DNA of 64,000 nucleotides from Pseudalkalibacillus decolorationis (GCF_024609785.1 NZ_JANHJQ010000003.1:184161-248160), one strand, 5' to 3'; positions 1-8,782 are shown, counted from the first letter of the stretch. The notes: generated by a model from the sequence alone, not told the origin. Numbers and translations: made by a program.

Positions 1-693
1 AATGTATTTGTCCCTTGGGATCGTGTGTTTGTATGTGGAAATTCGTCTGTCTGTAATCGGACGTTCCGGGAAACGAATGCGGTTGTTCATATGTCCCACC
101 AAGTGGTTTCGAAAAATGTCGTGAAAACAGAGTTCCTCCTTGGAGTAGTGCTCAGTATGATGGATGCAATCGGCATTGATCAGTTCCAGCATGTCAAGGA
201 TAAGGGTACAGAAATCATGTTGACGCTCGAGACGATGCGTTCACATCTTTACAGAGCGGAACAAAACGCAAAGCTTGATCAGTGGGGAACGATGACGCCG
301 GACTATGCTGCCCTTGATGCAGCCCGTAACTGGTTCCCAAGAATCTATCCGCGGCTAGTAGAGATTTTACGTGTGCTCGGTGCTTCAGGATTAATGGGGA
401 TTCCAACACAAGCGGATTTCCAAAATGAAGAAATCGGCGCAATTATCCATCGTGGATTGCAAGGGAAAAACCTTGAAGGATATGAACGAGTGCAGTTATT
501 CCGCCTAGCATGGGATATGACAATGAGCGCCTTTGGTAGCCGCCAAATGCACTATGAGTATTACTTTTTCGGTGACCCGATCAAAATGGGAATGACTTAT
601 TTTGATGGGTATGAAAAAGAGTCTTACAAAGAAATGGTTCGTGACTTTCTTGGGAAAGTAAATACACCAAAACCAAATTTTGCGAAGGTGTAA
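1..693 (+). CDS. hpaB: 4-hydroxyphenylacetate 3-monooxygenase, oxygenase component (C-terminal part)
   Basis: The reading frame is open from base 1, so the gene is cut by the window edge and about 230 C-terminal residues remain of a family usually near 480. The first visible residues read NVFVPWDRVF, a conserved HpaB block before the C-terminal helical domain, so the GTG at 25 is internal and not a start. The enzyme uses reduced FAD to hydroxylate 4-hydroxyphenylacetate to homoprotocatechuate in the cytoplasm, with a separate reductase (candidate at 3426). The stop is 16 bases before hpaD, consistent with one operon. Family assignment is firm; the exact phenol substrate is inferred from the downstream hpaD, hpaG and hpaF genes. 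Confidence 0.93.
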   Translation, partial: NVFVPWDRVFVCGNSSVCNRTFRETNAVVHMSHQVVSKNVVKTEFLLGVVLSMMDAIGIDQFQHVKDKGTEIMLTLETMRSHLYRAEQNAKLDQWGTMTPDYAALDAARNWFPRIYPRLVEILRVLGASGLMGIPTQADFQNEEIGAIIHRGLQGKNLEGYERVQLFRLAWDMTMSAFGSRQMHYEYYFFGDPIKMGMTYFDGYEKESYKEMVRDFLGKVNTPKPNFAKV

Positions 694-709
694 AGGGGGA
701 GTAAAGACG

Positions 710-1693
710 ATGGATTTTAATATTATCCGTGCAGCAAGGTCTGTTCTTCATATCACTGATTTAGAAGCATCTCGTAACTTTTATGTTAACGCTCTCGGTT
801 TTATTGAGACGGAAGCTGATGAAGAACACATTTATTTAAGAGGTCTTGAAGAACACAATCACCATAGCCTAGTTTTAAAAAAGAAAGATAGGCCTAATAT
901 AGAAGTCATTAGTTACAAAGTTTCTTCTGATAAAGATTTGGAAGCGTTGTCATCCTTCTATCAAGAAAAAGGATTCAAAACAAAATGGGTTGAAAAAGGT
1001 GCACAAAAGGCGATCGGACGTACGCTGCGAGTTCAAGATGTCTCTGGACTTCCTGTCGAGTATTTCGCAGAGATGGATACGGTTGAACGGTTGATTCAAC
1101 GTTATGATTTATATAAGGGAGCCCGGATCCAACGGATTGATCACTTTAACTGCTCGGTTCTCGATGTTGAAAAGGCATACAATTTTTACATTAATGAACT
1201 TGGCTTTGCTTGTTCTGAGTATACTGCTACAGAGGAAGAAAGAATTTGGGCGGCCTGGTTACATCGTAAACCAAGTGTACATGATCAAGCGTTTATGAAT
1301 GGAAAAGGACCTAGAGTCCATCATATCGGTTTCTGGTTACCAGATCCAATGGCACTTATTCATGCTTGTGATGTACTCGCATCGCTCGGATATGCAGATA
1401 ATATTGAGAGAGGGCCTGGCCGACACGGACTTTCGAATGCATTCTTCCTTTATTTAAGAGATCCAGATGGACACCGTATTGAACTTTACAATGGAGATTA
1501 TTTAACAAGTGATCCAGACTTTAAACCGATTCGATGGGATCTCAATGATCCAAGACGTCAAACATTCTGGGGCCATGAAGCACCAGACAGCTGGTTTAAT
1601 GAGGCATCAACAGTCCTTGATGTTCATACTGGAGAACCCGTTAAAGTTGAAGAACCTACATTAGAACAGAGAAAGCCAACGTTTATTATTTAA
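710..1693 (+). CDS. hpaD: 3,4-dihydroxyphenylacetate 2,3-dioxygenase
   Basis: This 327-residue protein is a two-domain vicinal-oxygen-chelate (type I extradiol) dioxygenase. It cleaves the homoprotocatechuate ring to 5-carboxymethyl-2-hydroxymuconate semialdehyde. The metal ligands expected for the family are visible in the C-terminal domain: H145 in RIDHFNCS, H204/H205 in RVHHIGFW, and E258 in DGHRIELYNGDY; H191 is a candidate acid/base residue. I chose ATG 710 because a GGGGG-type ribosome site lies just upstream and the protein then starts MDFNIIRAARS; a longer frame from 680 would overlap hpaB. It sits between the hydroxylase and dehydrogenase genes, in pathway order. Confidence 0.93.
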   Translation: MDFNIIRAARSVLHITDLEASRNFYVNALGFIETEADEEHIYLRGLEEHNHHSLVLKKKDRPNIEVISYKVSSDKDLEALSSFYQEKGFKTKWVEKGAQKAIGRTLRVQDVSGLPVEYFAEMDTVERLIQRYDLYKGARIQRIDHFNCSVLDVEKAYNFYINELGFACSEYTATEEERIWAAWLHRKPSVHDQAFMNGKGPRVHHIGFWLPDPMALIHACDVLASLGYADNIERGPGRHGLSNAFFLYLRDPDGHRIELYNGDYLTSDPDFKPIRWDLNDPRRQTFWGHEAPDSWFNEASTVLDVHTGEPVKVEEPTLEQRKPTFII

Positions 1694-1719
1694 ATGATCC
1701 GTTTTCCAAATGAAAAAAC

Positions 1720-1756
1720 AAGATCTACTGAATCCCACAATCCAGTAGGTCTTTCC
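1720..1756 (+). terminator. Hairpin after hpaD, probable weak or attenuating terminator
   Basis: An 11-bp stem (left arm AAGATCTACTG, right arm CAGTAGGTCTT, one G-U pair) with a 12-base loop is followed by a short pyrimidine run. The U-tract is poor, so partial readthrough into the downstream dehydrogenase is likely. It separates hpaBD from the rest of the pathway. Confidence 0.5.
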
Positions 1757-1899
1757 CTTGCAATTACTAACGTAAATTATTAAACCTATAAGAGGTTGTT
1801 CAAAAAGCCTGGTAAAAATAGCTATCGAATTTCTCTGCTCTTTTTGTCCTCTTTTTTGAACATGCAATTTAATACAAATTGAAATGGAGGTGCACCAAT

Positions 1900-3342
1900 A
1901 TGGCACCAGTTGGTACAGAACCTAAGAAAAATTTATTTATTAATGGTAGTTGGATAGAAGCAAAGCAATACGTTTCTTTAACATCACCTTACGATGGGGA
2001 GGTCATTGCTGAAATTCCATCTGCTACTGAGGAAGAAGTAAATAAAGCGATCGAAACCGCATATGGAGCCCGTGAAACGATGGCGAAAATGCCTGCACAC
2101 AAACGAGCATCGATTTTGGAAAATCTAGCAAACTTGTTAGAAACACGTAAAGGTGAAGCAGCCCGAATCATTGCTTTGGAAGCTGCCAAGCCGATTACGA
2201 CAGCAAAAGCGGAAGTTGACCGGACAATTCAAACGTATAAGTTTGCTGCCGAAGAGGCTAAGCGAATTCATGGTGAAACAGTGCCGCTTGATGCTGCTCC
2301 GGATGGAGAGAACAGAGTAGCATTTACGATTCGGGAACCGATTGGAGTTATCGGGGCAATCACGCCATTTAATTTTCCTATGAATCTTGTTGCTCACAAA
2401 GTAGGTCCGGCGATTGCTTCAGGTAACACAATCGTGTTAAAGCCTGCCTCGCAAACACCTCTTTCCTCATTTTTCCTAGCAGAACTTTTACAAGAGGCAG
2501 GAATGCCGATTGGAGCGTTTAATGTAGTGACAGGTAGCGGAAGAAGTGTTGGAGATCAGATTGTTTCAGATGAACGTGTGGCGATGATCACGTTCACTGG
2601 AAGCCCGGCTGTTGGGATCGGAATCCGAAACAAAGCCGGTTTAAAACGTGTGACATTAGAACTTGGTTCCAATGCTGCGGCTATTATTGACGAAGGTGTG
2701 AATCTTGATAAGGTCATTTCTCGTTGTGTGGGGGGAGCTTTTGCATTCCAAGGCCAAGTTTGTATTTCCTTGCAGCGAGTTTACGTGCACGAAAATGAGT
2801 ATGAAAGATTCGTAGAGAAGTTTGTAGAAACAACCAAACAATTAAACATTGGAGATCCGCTTGATCCGAAGACAGATGTTTCCGCACTTATTTCAAAAGG
2901 AGATGTAAAGCGGGCGCTTGATTGGATTGAAGAAGCGAAACAGGATGGAGCAGAAATAGTCGTTGGTGGGAACGCTGAAGGGAACATTTTACTGCCGACT
3001 GTTCTATTAAATGTCGATCCTTCACAGAAAGTATCTTGTCAGGAAGTGTTCGCTCCGATTGTATTAATTAATAAGGTTTCTTCCATTGATGAGGCCATTG
3101 ATCTTGTCAATGACTCCAGATACGGTTTACAAGCAGGTGTTTACACTGGTAATGTTGCAACCGCTTTTGATGCTGTTGAAAAACTACATGTTGGCGGCGT
3201 CATCATTAATGATATTCCAACATTCCGAGTTGATAACATGCCATACGGTGGTGTAAAGGAAAGTGGATTTGGCCGAGAAGGGATCAAATATGCCGTTGAG
3301 GAAATGACAGAAATGAAATTAGCAGTTTTTAACCGTAATTAA
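1900..3342 (+). CDS. hpaE: NAD(P)-dependent aldehyde dehydrogenase, probable CHMS dehydrogenase by context
   Basis: A complete 480-residue aldehyde dehydrogenase superfamily protein. The general base Glu lies in LELGSNAA, the nucleophilic Cys in FQGQVCISLQR, and the Rossmann-type NAD(P) site in the first half (ITPFNFPMNLVAHKVGPA). ATG 1900 is preferred because GGAGGTG precedes it by seven bases; an upstream TTG at 1879 has no ribosome site. By position it should oxidise 5-carboxymethyl-2-hydroxymuconate semialdehyde. The LELGSNAA signature is more typical of the phosphono-/sulfo-acetaldehyde and lactaldehyde-like branch than of classical HpaE, which usually has LELGGKSP. The hpaE role is therefore inference from the operon rather than from subfamily. 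Confidence 0.75.
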   Translation: MAPVGTEPKKNLFINGSWIEAKQYVSLTSPYDGEVIAEIPSATEEEVNKAIETAYGARETMAKMPAHKRASILENLANLLETRKGEAARIIALEAAKPITTAKAEVDRTIQTYKFAAEEAKRIHGETVPLDAAPDGENRVAFTIREPIGVIGAITPFNFPMNLVAHKVGPAIASGNTIVLKPASQTPLSSFFLAELLQEAGMPIGAFNVVTGSGRSVGDQIVSDERVAMITFTGSPAVGIGIRNKAGLKRVTLELGSNAAAIIDEGVNLDKVISRCVGGAFAFQGQVCISLQRVYVHENEYERFVEKFVETTKQLNIGDPLDPKTDVSALISKGDVKRALDWIEEAKQDGAEIVVGGNAEGNILLPTVLLNVDPSQKVSCQEVFAPIVLINKVSSIDEAIDLVNDSRYGLQAGVYTGNVATAFDAVEKLHVGGVIINDIPTFRVDNMPYGGVKESGFGREGIKYAVEEMTEMKLAVFNRN

Positions 3343-3425
3343 AGGGATTACTTAAGACAAATAATTAGTAAAAATCGGAATTATAACCGCACAGGGAATT
3401 TATCAGCCTAAAAGGAGGTTTCATA

Positions 3426-3887
3426 ATGGATGATCGTATGTTTAGAAATGCAATGGGCCAATTTGCAACAGGGGTAACCGTGATCACAACAGCGATAGAC
3501 GACGAGGTACACGGAATGACGGCGAATGCCTTTATGTCAGTCTCACTGAGTCCAAAACTGATCTCAGTATCAATCGATGATAGAGCCCAAATGAAGGAAA
3601 AAATTAATCAATCAGGGAAATTTTCGGTTAGTATATTATCAGAAAAACAACAGGAAATGTCGATGTATTTCGCTGGACAAATAAAAGAAAAGCGCGACAT
3701 TGATTTTAAATGGGTGAACGGTATACCGGTTCTTAAAGATTCTTTAGCTAATATCATCTGTAATGTTTACGCGTCACATCAAGCGGGTGACCATACACTC
3801 TATATCGGAGAAGTGATCGATCTACAGCTTGTAGAGGGCACACCGTTAGCGTTCTATAAAGGGAAATATGGAAAAATCGTCAGCTGA
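3426..3887 (+). CDS. hpaC: Flavin reductase, probable partner of HpaB
   Basis: A 153-residue flavin-reductase-like split-barrel protein, about the normal length for the family. The conserved core HGMTANAFMSVSLSPKLISVSID occupies roughly residues 29-51, and the C-terminal DHTLYIGEV strand is also typical. It would use NAD(P)H to make free reduced flavin for the HpaB oxygenase. AAAGGAGG at 3412-3419 places the start at ATG 3426. It lies 83 bases after the dehydrogenase and 19 bases before a FAD synthetase-like gene, so flavin supply and flavin reduction are adjacent. Related HsaB and styrene-type reductases share this fold; context decides the call. Confidence 0.85.
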   Translation: MDDRMFRNAMGQFATGVTVITTAIDDEVHGMTANAFMSVSLSPKLISVSIDDRAQMKEKINQSGKFSVSILSEKQQEMSMYFAGQIKEKRDIDFKWVNGIPVLKDSLANIICNVYASHQAGDHTLYIGEVIDLQLVEGTPLAFYKGKYGKIVS

Positions 3888-3906
3888 ATAACAGGAAAAA
3901 GGTAAG

Positions 3907-4818
3907 GTGAGTGTGTTGGAAACCGTACATTTGAAACATGGAATGAATGACTTATCCTCCCATAGAGCTGGATCATGTGTAATGGCACTCGGTTTTTTTG
4001 ATGGAGTTCACCTTGGTCATCAGCAGCTTATTCAAATTGCCAAAAAAATAGCCAGAAAGAATCATTTGAAATTAGCTGTCATGACTTTTTATCCCCATCC
4101 AAAAGAAGTTATAAGCCGTGGCGCAAATCGTGTTCATTACTTGTCCCCTTTACCTGCGAAACAAGAAATGTTGGCGGATATGGGGGTTGATAAACTATAT
4201 GTCATGAAATTTGACCTTAACTTCTCCCAGCTTCCTCCTCAAGACTTTATCAATCAGTATATTATCGGTCTTCAATGTAAACACGTTGTTGCCGGATTTG
4301 ACTTCACATTTGGATACAGAGGAGAAGGAAACATGGAGTTACTTAAAGGAGAGGGACTGGGAAAGTTTGAGGTAACAACCATTTCCAAAGTCGAACAACA
4401 TCACCAAAAGATCGGTTCCACCTTGATCCGTCAATTTGTAACTTCAGGAGATGTAAACGTTGTTCCCGATTACCTAGGAGATTATTTTGAAATGATAGGA
4501 AAGGTAGATGCTATTCCTTCCCTAAAAAATAAACAAAACCCACTTCCTGTAAAAATTGAAATAGATCATAAATATATTTTCCCGAAACCTGGTGTGTATG
4601 AAATTCAAGTGGAAGTTGGGAGCCAAGCGTATGGCGGCATTTGCTCTCAAACCGTAAATTCATATGACCAGTTTGAAAGTGTAGAAGTACTACTAAGTGA
4701 CTGCTATGAAAATGTCAGCGGAAAAAAGGTCAAATTAAAATGGATCAATCGTGTACATGATGAACAAAAAGTGATGGTCAATATGGAAAAGTTACAAACA
4801 GAAAAGCTAGTTATTTAA
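3907..4818 (+). CDS. RibF-like FAD synthetase (adenylyltransferase domain, degenerate kinase domain)
   Basis: This 303-residue protein has the N-terminal nucleotidyltransferase domain of bifunctional RibF: GFFDGVHLGHQ at residues 29-39 and IGSTLIRQFVTSGDV near residue 174. The C-terminal part aligns with the riboflavin kinase domain only at its first strands (YFEMIGKVD). The kinase signature (GRxxGFPTAN) is replaced by unrelated sequence. It would therefore make FAD from FMN and ATP but not FMN from riboflavin. Its place inside the hpa cluster suggests it supplies FAD to the FAD-using HpaB. The GTG start at 3907 follows AGGAAAAAGG; GTG 3913 and TTG 3916 are alternatives. It is a paralog, not the housekeeping ribCF gene. 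Confidence 0.82.
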   Translation: MSVLETVHLKHGMNDLSSHRAGSCVMALGFFDGVHLGHQQLIQIAKKIARKNHLKLAVMTFYPHPKEVISRGANRVHYLSPLPAKQEMLADMGVDKLYVMKFDLNFSQLPPQDFINQYIIGLQCKHVVAGFDFTFGYRGEGNMELLKGEGLGKFEVTTISKVEQHHQKIGSTLIRQFVTSGDVNVVPDYLGDYFEMIGKVDAIPSLKNKQNPLPVKIEIDHKYIFPKPGVYEIQVEVGSQAYGGICSQTVNSYDQFESVEVLLSDCYENVSGKKVKLKWINRVHDEQKVMVNMEKLQTEKLVI

Positions 4819-4861
4819 CCCGAAAGTAAATGAATTTCGTTATCGATAAGGAGTGAATAGA

Positions 4862-5653
4862 ATGAGAAAGGCGAAGATCAAGCTTCTTGGTGTGCCACGA
4901 GCGGACGAAGCTGATGTCAACCCGGCAGAGGGTACTGTGGAACTGAACAGTAAGCGTTACAGCACCAGAAGTCTGCCATTGGATGCGCCGGTATCTGGAA
5001 CGATCTATGGTGCCCTTTTGAATTATAAAGGTGTACTTGATGAACTTGGCGAAGCAGTGAATGAAGCCCCTTATAAGGCAGAACCAAAAGCACCGGTCCT
5101 TTATATTAAACCGGCGAATACGATCATCGGATATGGTACACCGATTCCACTACCTGAAGATGTTCAAGAACTGGAAATCGGTGCGGCTCTTGGTGTCGTG
5201 ATCGGTAATACTGCAACACGTGTAAACGAAGAACAAGCGCTAGATCATGTGGCCGGTTACACGGTTGTGAATGATGTCAGTATTCCCCACGACAGCGTGT
5301 TCCGTCCTGCTATTAGGCAAAAGGCCCGTGATGGCTTTTGTCCAGTCGGCCCATGGGTGATCGAACGTGATGCCGTGGCTGATCCAGATGCAATAGGTGT
5401 CCGTGTGTTTATAAACGATGAACTGCGGCAGGAGAACACTACTGCCAACCTAATCCGTTCTGTGGCACGTTTGATTGCCGAGGTCACGGATTTCATGACG
5501 TTGAATGCCGGAGATACGTTATTGGTCGGGGTTCCAGAAAGTGCGCCGCTTGCCAAGGCAGGCGACCGTGTCCGGATAGAAATTGATGGAGTAGGAAGCT
5601 TAGAAAACAAGGTTGTGCCTGAGCAAGAATTAGAAAGGGGGGCACATATATGA
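4862..5653 (+). CDS. hpaG1: HpaG N-terminal-half protein (FAH family; isomerase/decarboxylase subunit)
   Basis: A 263-residue fumarylacetoacetate-hydrolase-fold protein matching the N-terminal half of the fused HpaG/HpcE of enterics. Conserved blocks are YIKPANTIIGYG (81-92), VAGYTVVNDVS (120-130) and FRPAIRQKARDGFCPVGPW (137-155). The acidic metal-binding pair (E-x-E) of the family is replaced by G107-A-A109, so this half probably cannot hold the catalytic metal alone. ATG 4862 follows TAAGGAG with good spacing; GTG 4853 overlaps that ribosome site. It overlaps hpaG2 by four bases, so the two halves are translationally coupled and probably form one complex. Confidence 0.88.
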   Translation: MRKAKIKLLGVPRADEADVNPAEGTVELNSKRYSTRSLPLDAPVSGTIYGALLNYKGVLDELGEAVNEAPYKAEPKAPVLYIKPANTIIGYGTPIPLPEDVQELEIGAALGVVIGNTATRVNEEQALDHVAGYTVVNDVSIPHDSVFRPAIRQKARDGFCPVGPWVIERDAVADPDAIGVRVFINDELRQENTTANLIRSVARLIAEVTDFMTLNAGDTLLVGVPESAPLAKAGDRVRIEIDGVGSLENKVVPEQELERGAHI

Positions 5654-6408
5654 AACGAGCCCGCGTAGCATGTGGTGGTTCGGTCCATGGCGCTATAGAA
5701 GTAAACGGTCATCTTAAACTAAATGATGGTCGAATCGTGAAGGAAGATGAAGTGATTTGGCTGCCCCCGGTAGAGCCACGTACAGTGTTTGCCCTCGGTT
5801 TAAATTATGCCGATCATGCCAGTGAGCTGGCATTCAAGGCCCCAGAGGAACCGTTGATCTTCTTGAAAGGTCCGAACACATTTGTTGGTCATCGTGCCCA
5901 GACCCGTCGACCGGCAGATGTGTCATACATGCACTATGAGTGTGAACTGGCTGTCGTTATTGGTCGTCCAGCTCGTAAAGTAAAGCGTGAGGAAGCTTAT
6001 GAATATGTGGCAGGATATACGGTCGCGAATGATTATGCCATCCGTGACTATCTAGAAAACTACTATCGTCCTAACCTAAGGGTGAAAAATCGCGACACCT
6101 GCACGCCAATCGGGCCGTGGCTTGTAGACTCCAAGGACGTGGGCGATCCTATGAATCTAAGCTTGCGTACCTATGTTAATGGCAAGTTGACTCAAGAAGG
6201 AACGACACAGGATATGATTTTCGATATTCCTGCTTTGATCGAGTATTTGAGCAGCTTCATGACGTTGAACGAAGGTGATCTTATCTTGACTGGTACTCCT
6301 AAAGGGACCGTCGATACAGCAGTCGGGGATGAAGTCGTCACTGAGATTGAGGGGATTGGGCGCTTAGTGAACACGATCGTGGGCGATGAAGCCTTTCCAA
6401 AACCGTGA
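5650..6408 (+). CDS. hpaG2: HpaG C-terminal-half protein (5-oxopent-3-ene-1,2,5-tricarboxylate decarboxylase)
   Basis: A 252-residue FAH-family protein carrying the intact metal site: E97 and E99 in HYECELAVVIG and D128 in VANDYAIRD. FALGLNYADHASE (47-59), PLIFLKGPNT (68-77) and LILTGTPKGT are further family blocks. It should decarboxylate 5-oxopent-3-ene-1,2,5-tricarboxylate in the homoprotocatechuate meta pathway, and with HpaG1 perform the linked isomerisation. The start codon overlaps the hpaG1 stop. The pair from 4862 to 6408 looks more GC-rich by eye than its neighbours, which could reflect a separate origin. Confidence 0.9.
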   Translation: MKRARVACGGSVHGAIEVNGHLKLNDGRIVKEDEVIWLPPVEPRTVFALGLNYADHASELAFKAPEEPLIFLKGPNTFVGHRAQTRRPADVSYMHYECELAVVIGRPARKVKREEAYEYVAGYTVANDYAIRDYLENYYRPNLRVKNRDTCTPIGPWLVDSKDVGDPMNLSLRTYVNGKLTQEGTTQDMIFDIPALIEYLSSFMTLNEGDLILTGTPKGTVDTAVGDEVVTEIEGIGRLVNTIVGDEAFPKP

Positions 6409-6510
6409 TCTAATTAGAAGTTCGTCAGCAGTTAGACAACGTAATATTTCTGTTAATGGTACTTTTTTCAGAGGTCCTCATGAATTACATAAGAGAAAGG
6501 AAGGGGTATT

Positions 6511-6888
6511 ATGCCACATTTTATTATTGAGTACACCGATAACATCAAGGCCGAAGCCGATATCACCGGACTGCTTGAAAAACTCAGTGATGTTCTCATC
6601 TCACGCAGTGATATTTTCCCGATCGGCGGTATCCGCTTAAGAGCGATTGAACTCGAAGATTACCGAGTTGCCGACGGCGCTGAGGACGATGCATTTGTCC
6701 ACGCAACTCTAAAGATAGGCACAGGCCGGAAAGAAGCTGATAAAAAAGCAGCATGTGATGAACTTTTCGAAGTAATAAAGGAACATTTTGGTGACTTATT
6801 CGAAAAACGTTACCTGGCACTGTCGATGGAGTTGGTCGAATTCAGTAACAGCACGTATAAGCACAACAATATCCATACTCGTTTTTAA
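6511..6888 (+). CDS. hpaF: 5-carboxymethyl-2-hydroxymuconate delta-isomerase
   Basis: A 125-residue tautomerase-superfamily protein that begins M-P-H-F. Removal of Met exposes the N-terminal proline used as general base in this superfamily. IGGIRLRAIELEDYRVADG (38-56) and the C-terminal YLALSMELVEFS strand match CHMI enzymes. It converts 5-carboxymethyl-2-hydroxymuconate to its oxo isomer, between the dehydrogenase and HpaG steps. AGGAAGGGG lies seven bases before ATG 6511. It is the last enzyme of the pathway visible here. Confidence 0.92.
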   Translation: MPHFIIEYTDNIKAEADITGLLEKLSDVLISRSDIFPIGGIRLRAIELEDYRVADGAEDDAFVHATLKIGTGRKEADKKAACDELFEVIKEHFGDLFEKRYLALSMELVEFSNSTYKHNNIHTRF

Positions 6889-6938
6889 ACCCATTGTTAA
6901 TTACAGAAGGAAAAGTGTTCACGAAGGAGGGGAAACAG

Positions 6939-7796
6939 TTGGACAATTTAACGTTGACAATGCTTGGTACAGGAAGTCCAAAACCAAATCTAGAACGTTC
7001 TGGGCCTGCACAAGTCATCATGATTGAGGATACACCCGTGTTAATCGATTGCGGCGAAGGGACAGTTAGACAGTTGATGAAAGCAAATATTAATCTAGCT
7101 GAAATCAACTATCTTTGTTTTACCCACTTGCATTCCGATCATATATTTGGATACGAACATTTTCTTTTAGGGGGATGGTCATTAGGGAGACGTAAACTAA
7201 CGGTCATTGGACCTAAGGGGACGAAACGGTTCCACGAGAAAGTACTTGACATGTTTGAAGAAGATATTTCTTACCGAGTTCAAGCACTCGGAATTCCAAG
7301 CGATGGCTTATTGAATGTCAATATCATTGAATTGGCTGACGAAGGCGGGCATGTATTATGTGATATTCCTGCAAAAATCACGACTACCCCGGTTGTCCAC
7401 AATGTCAAAACCTTTGCCTTTCGATTTGATGTCGGTTTGAAATCAATCGTTATCTCTGGTGATACAGCACCGGTCGATTCGTTGGTAGAGTTGGCTAAGG
7501 GTGCGGATGTACTCGTACAAGATGCGGCTATTACAGACTCTTCAATTAGTAAAAAAACGGAAGATGCCAACCTGAAAAACATTTGGGAGCAATTGCAAAA
7601 AGAACATTGCACACCTGCCCAGGCGGCGGAAATTGCGAAACAGGCAGGGGTTAAACAACTTATCATGACGCACTTCTTGCCGAATGTAAATGAAAAGAAA
7701 GTCTATCAAGAAGCTTCTGCGGTTTTTGATGGTGAAGTAATCGTAGGAAAAGACTTGCAGCAAGTTTCGTTAGGCAAATTTTCACCCCTATCATAA
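6939..7796 (+). CDS. Metallo-beta-lactamase-fold hydrolase, paralog 1
   Basis: A 285-residue MBL-fold protein with the zinc motif THLHSDH at 62-68, an expected downstream ligand in SGDTAP, and the final THFLPN histidine. The opening LGTGSPKPNLERSG resembles the RNase Z/arylsulfatase-like MBL branch. I place the start at TTG 6939 because AAGGAGGGG precedes it and the product then begins exactly like the paralog at 8783; TTG 6894 has no ribosome site. About two thirds of the first 113 residues are identical to that paralog by hand count. It sits between hpaF and a LysR gene. A hydrolytic role on a pathway ester or lactone is inference only. Confidence 0.82.
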   Translation: MDNLTLTMLGTGSPKPNLERSGPAQVIMIEDTPVLIDCGEGTVRQLMKANINLAEINYLCFTHLHSDHIFGYEHFLLGGWSLGRRKLTVIGPKGTKRFHEKVLDMFEEDISYRVQALGIPSDGLLNVNIIELADEGGHVLCDIPAKITTTPVVHNVKTFAFRFDVGLKSIVISGDTAPVDSLVELAKGADVLVQDAAITDSSISKKTEDANLKNIWEQLQKEHCTPAQAAEIAKQAGVKQLIMTHFLPNVNEKKVYQEASAVFDGEVIVGKDLQQVSLGKFSPLS

Positions 7797-7873
7797 AGGA
7801 ACAAGGTTCAAGAAACAACCCTATTTTTTTCGGCACCGCAGCTAGGCACAACAGGAAATCAGGGGATGATGAA

Positions 7874-8758
7874 ATGAACATTGAAAGTTTAATGATATTT
7901 TGTTTGGTGGTGGACGAAGGGAGTATCAGCCAGGCAGCCCGATTAAGATATATTTCACAGCCAGCGGTTACAAGACAAATTCATCAATTGGAAGACCATT
8001 ATTGCACTTTACTATTTGATCGAACAGACGGCAAATTGAAAGTCACCGAGGCAGGCAAAGTCCTTTACCCCTTCGCAAAAGCCATTGTCGAAGATTTCAA
8101 CCGGTCAAAAGAAGCGATTCAACACGAAACAGGAAATTATGATGTCAACTTAAGAGTCGGGGCAACGTTGACAATCGGTGAATATTTGTTGCCGGGTTTA
8201 TTAGGCCGGTTTAAGAAACAATTTCCTGAAATAAAACTGTCATTAAAGATTGGGAACACACCTAGTATTTTAGAAAGTTTGTCAGATGATGTCATTGATT
8301 TAGCGTTAGTCGAGGGTGTTGTAGAAAACAAAAACTTTAATGTACGAAAATTTGCAGACGACGAGTTAATTCTCGTATGCCCGGCTGATCATCCGTGGAA
8401 GGACAGAACAGAAGTTGATATTGAAGAACTGTCTTACGAACGGGTAATTTGGCGTGAAGCGATCTCTGGGACACGGATGATTGTCGAGAATGCCTTAAAA
8501 GAGTATAAAGTACTGGATAAAATTGAAAGTTATATGGAGCTTGGCAGCACACAATCGATTAAAAGCGCCGTTGAAGCAGGGCTCGGTGTAAGCATTTTAC
8601 CTAGGTTGACGGTCGCCACGGAACTTAAGTACGGCGTTTTACGGGAAGTAAATATCACGGGTTTTATTTTAACAAGGGGCTTATGGATGGTACAAAAACC
8701 ACGGCGCTTTCGTCGAATGGGTGTTGATCATTTCGTTGATTTTATACAAAAAGACTAG
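7874..8758 (+). CDS. LysR-family transcriptional regulator
   Basis: A 294-residue LysR protein. The N-terminal winged helix-turn-helix reads SISQAARLRYISQPAVTRQIHQLE (about 16-39), and the rest is a periplasmic-binding-like effector domain (LRVGATLTIGEYLLPGLLGRF). ATG 7874 follows AGGGGATGATG. It lies in the same direction as, and between, the two MBL paralogs, so it may control them, the hpa genes, or the downstream symporter. The effector could be 4-hydroxyphenylacetate or a pathway intermediate; nothing in the sequence shows which. Confidence 0.9.
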   Translation: MNIESLMIFCLVVDEGSISQAARLRYISQPAVTRQIHQLEDHYCTLLFDRTDGKLKVTEAGKVLYPFAKAIVEDFNRSKEAIQHETGNYDVNLRVGATLTIGEYLLPGLLGRFKKQFPEIKLSLKIGNTPSILESLSDDVIDLALVEGVVENKNFNVRKFADDELILVCPADHPWKDRTEVDIEELSYERVIWREAISGTRMIVENALKEYKVLDKIESYMELGSTQSIKSAVEAGLGVSILPRLTVATELKYGVLREVNITGFILTRGLWMVQKPRRFRRMGVDHFVDFIQKD

Positions 8759-8782
8759 ATCAATAATAAAGGGAGTGATGAG

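Noticed and set aside
1792-1864. Inverted TGTTCAAAAA/TTTTTTGAACA ends between hpaD and the dehydrogenase
   Set aside because: Could be a miniature element, but the arms are short and A/T-rich and no second copy was seen.
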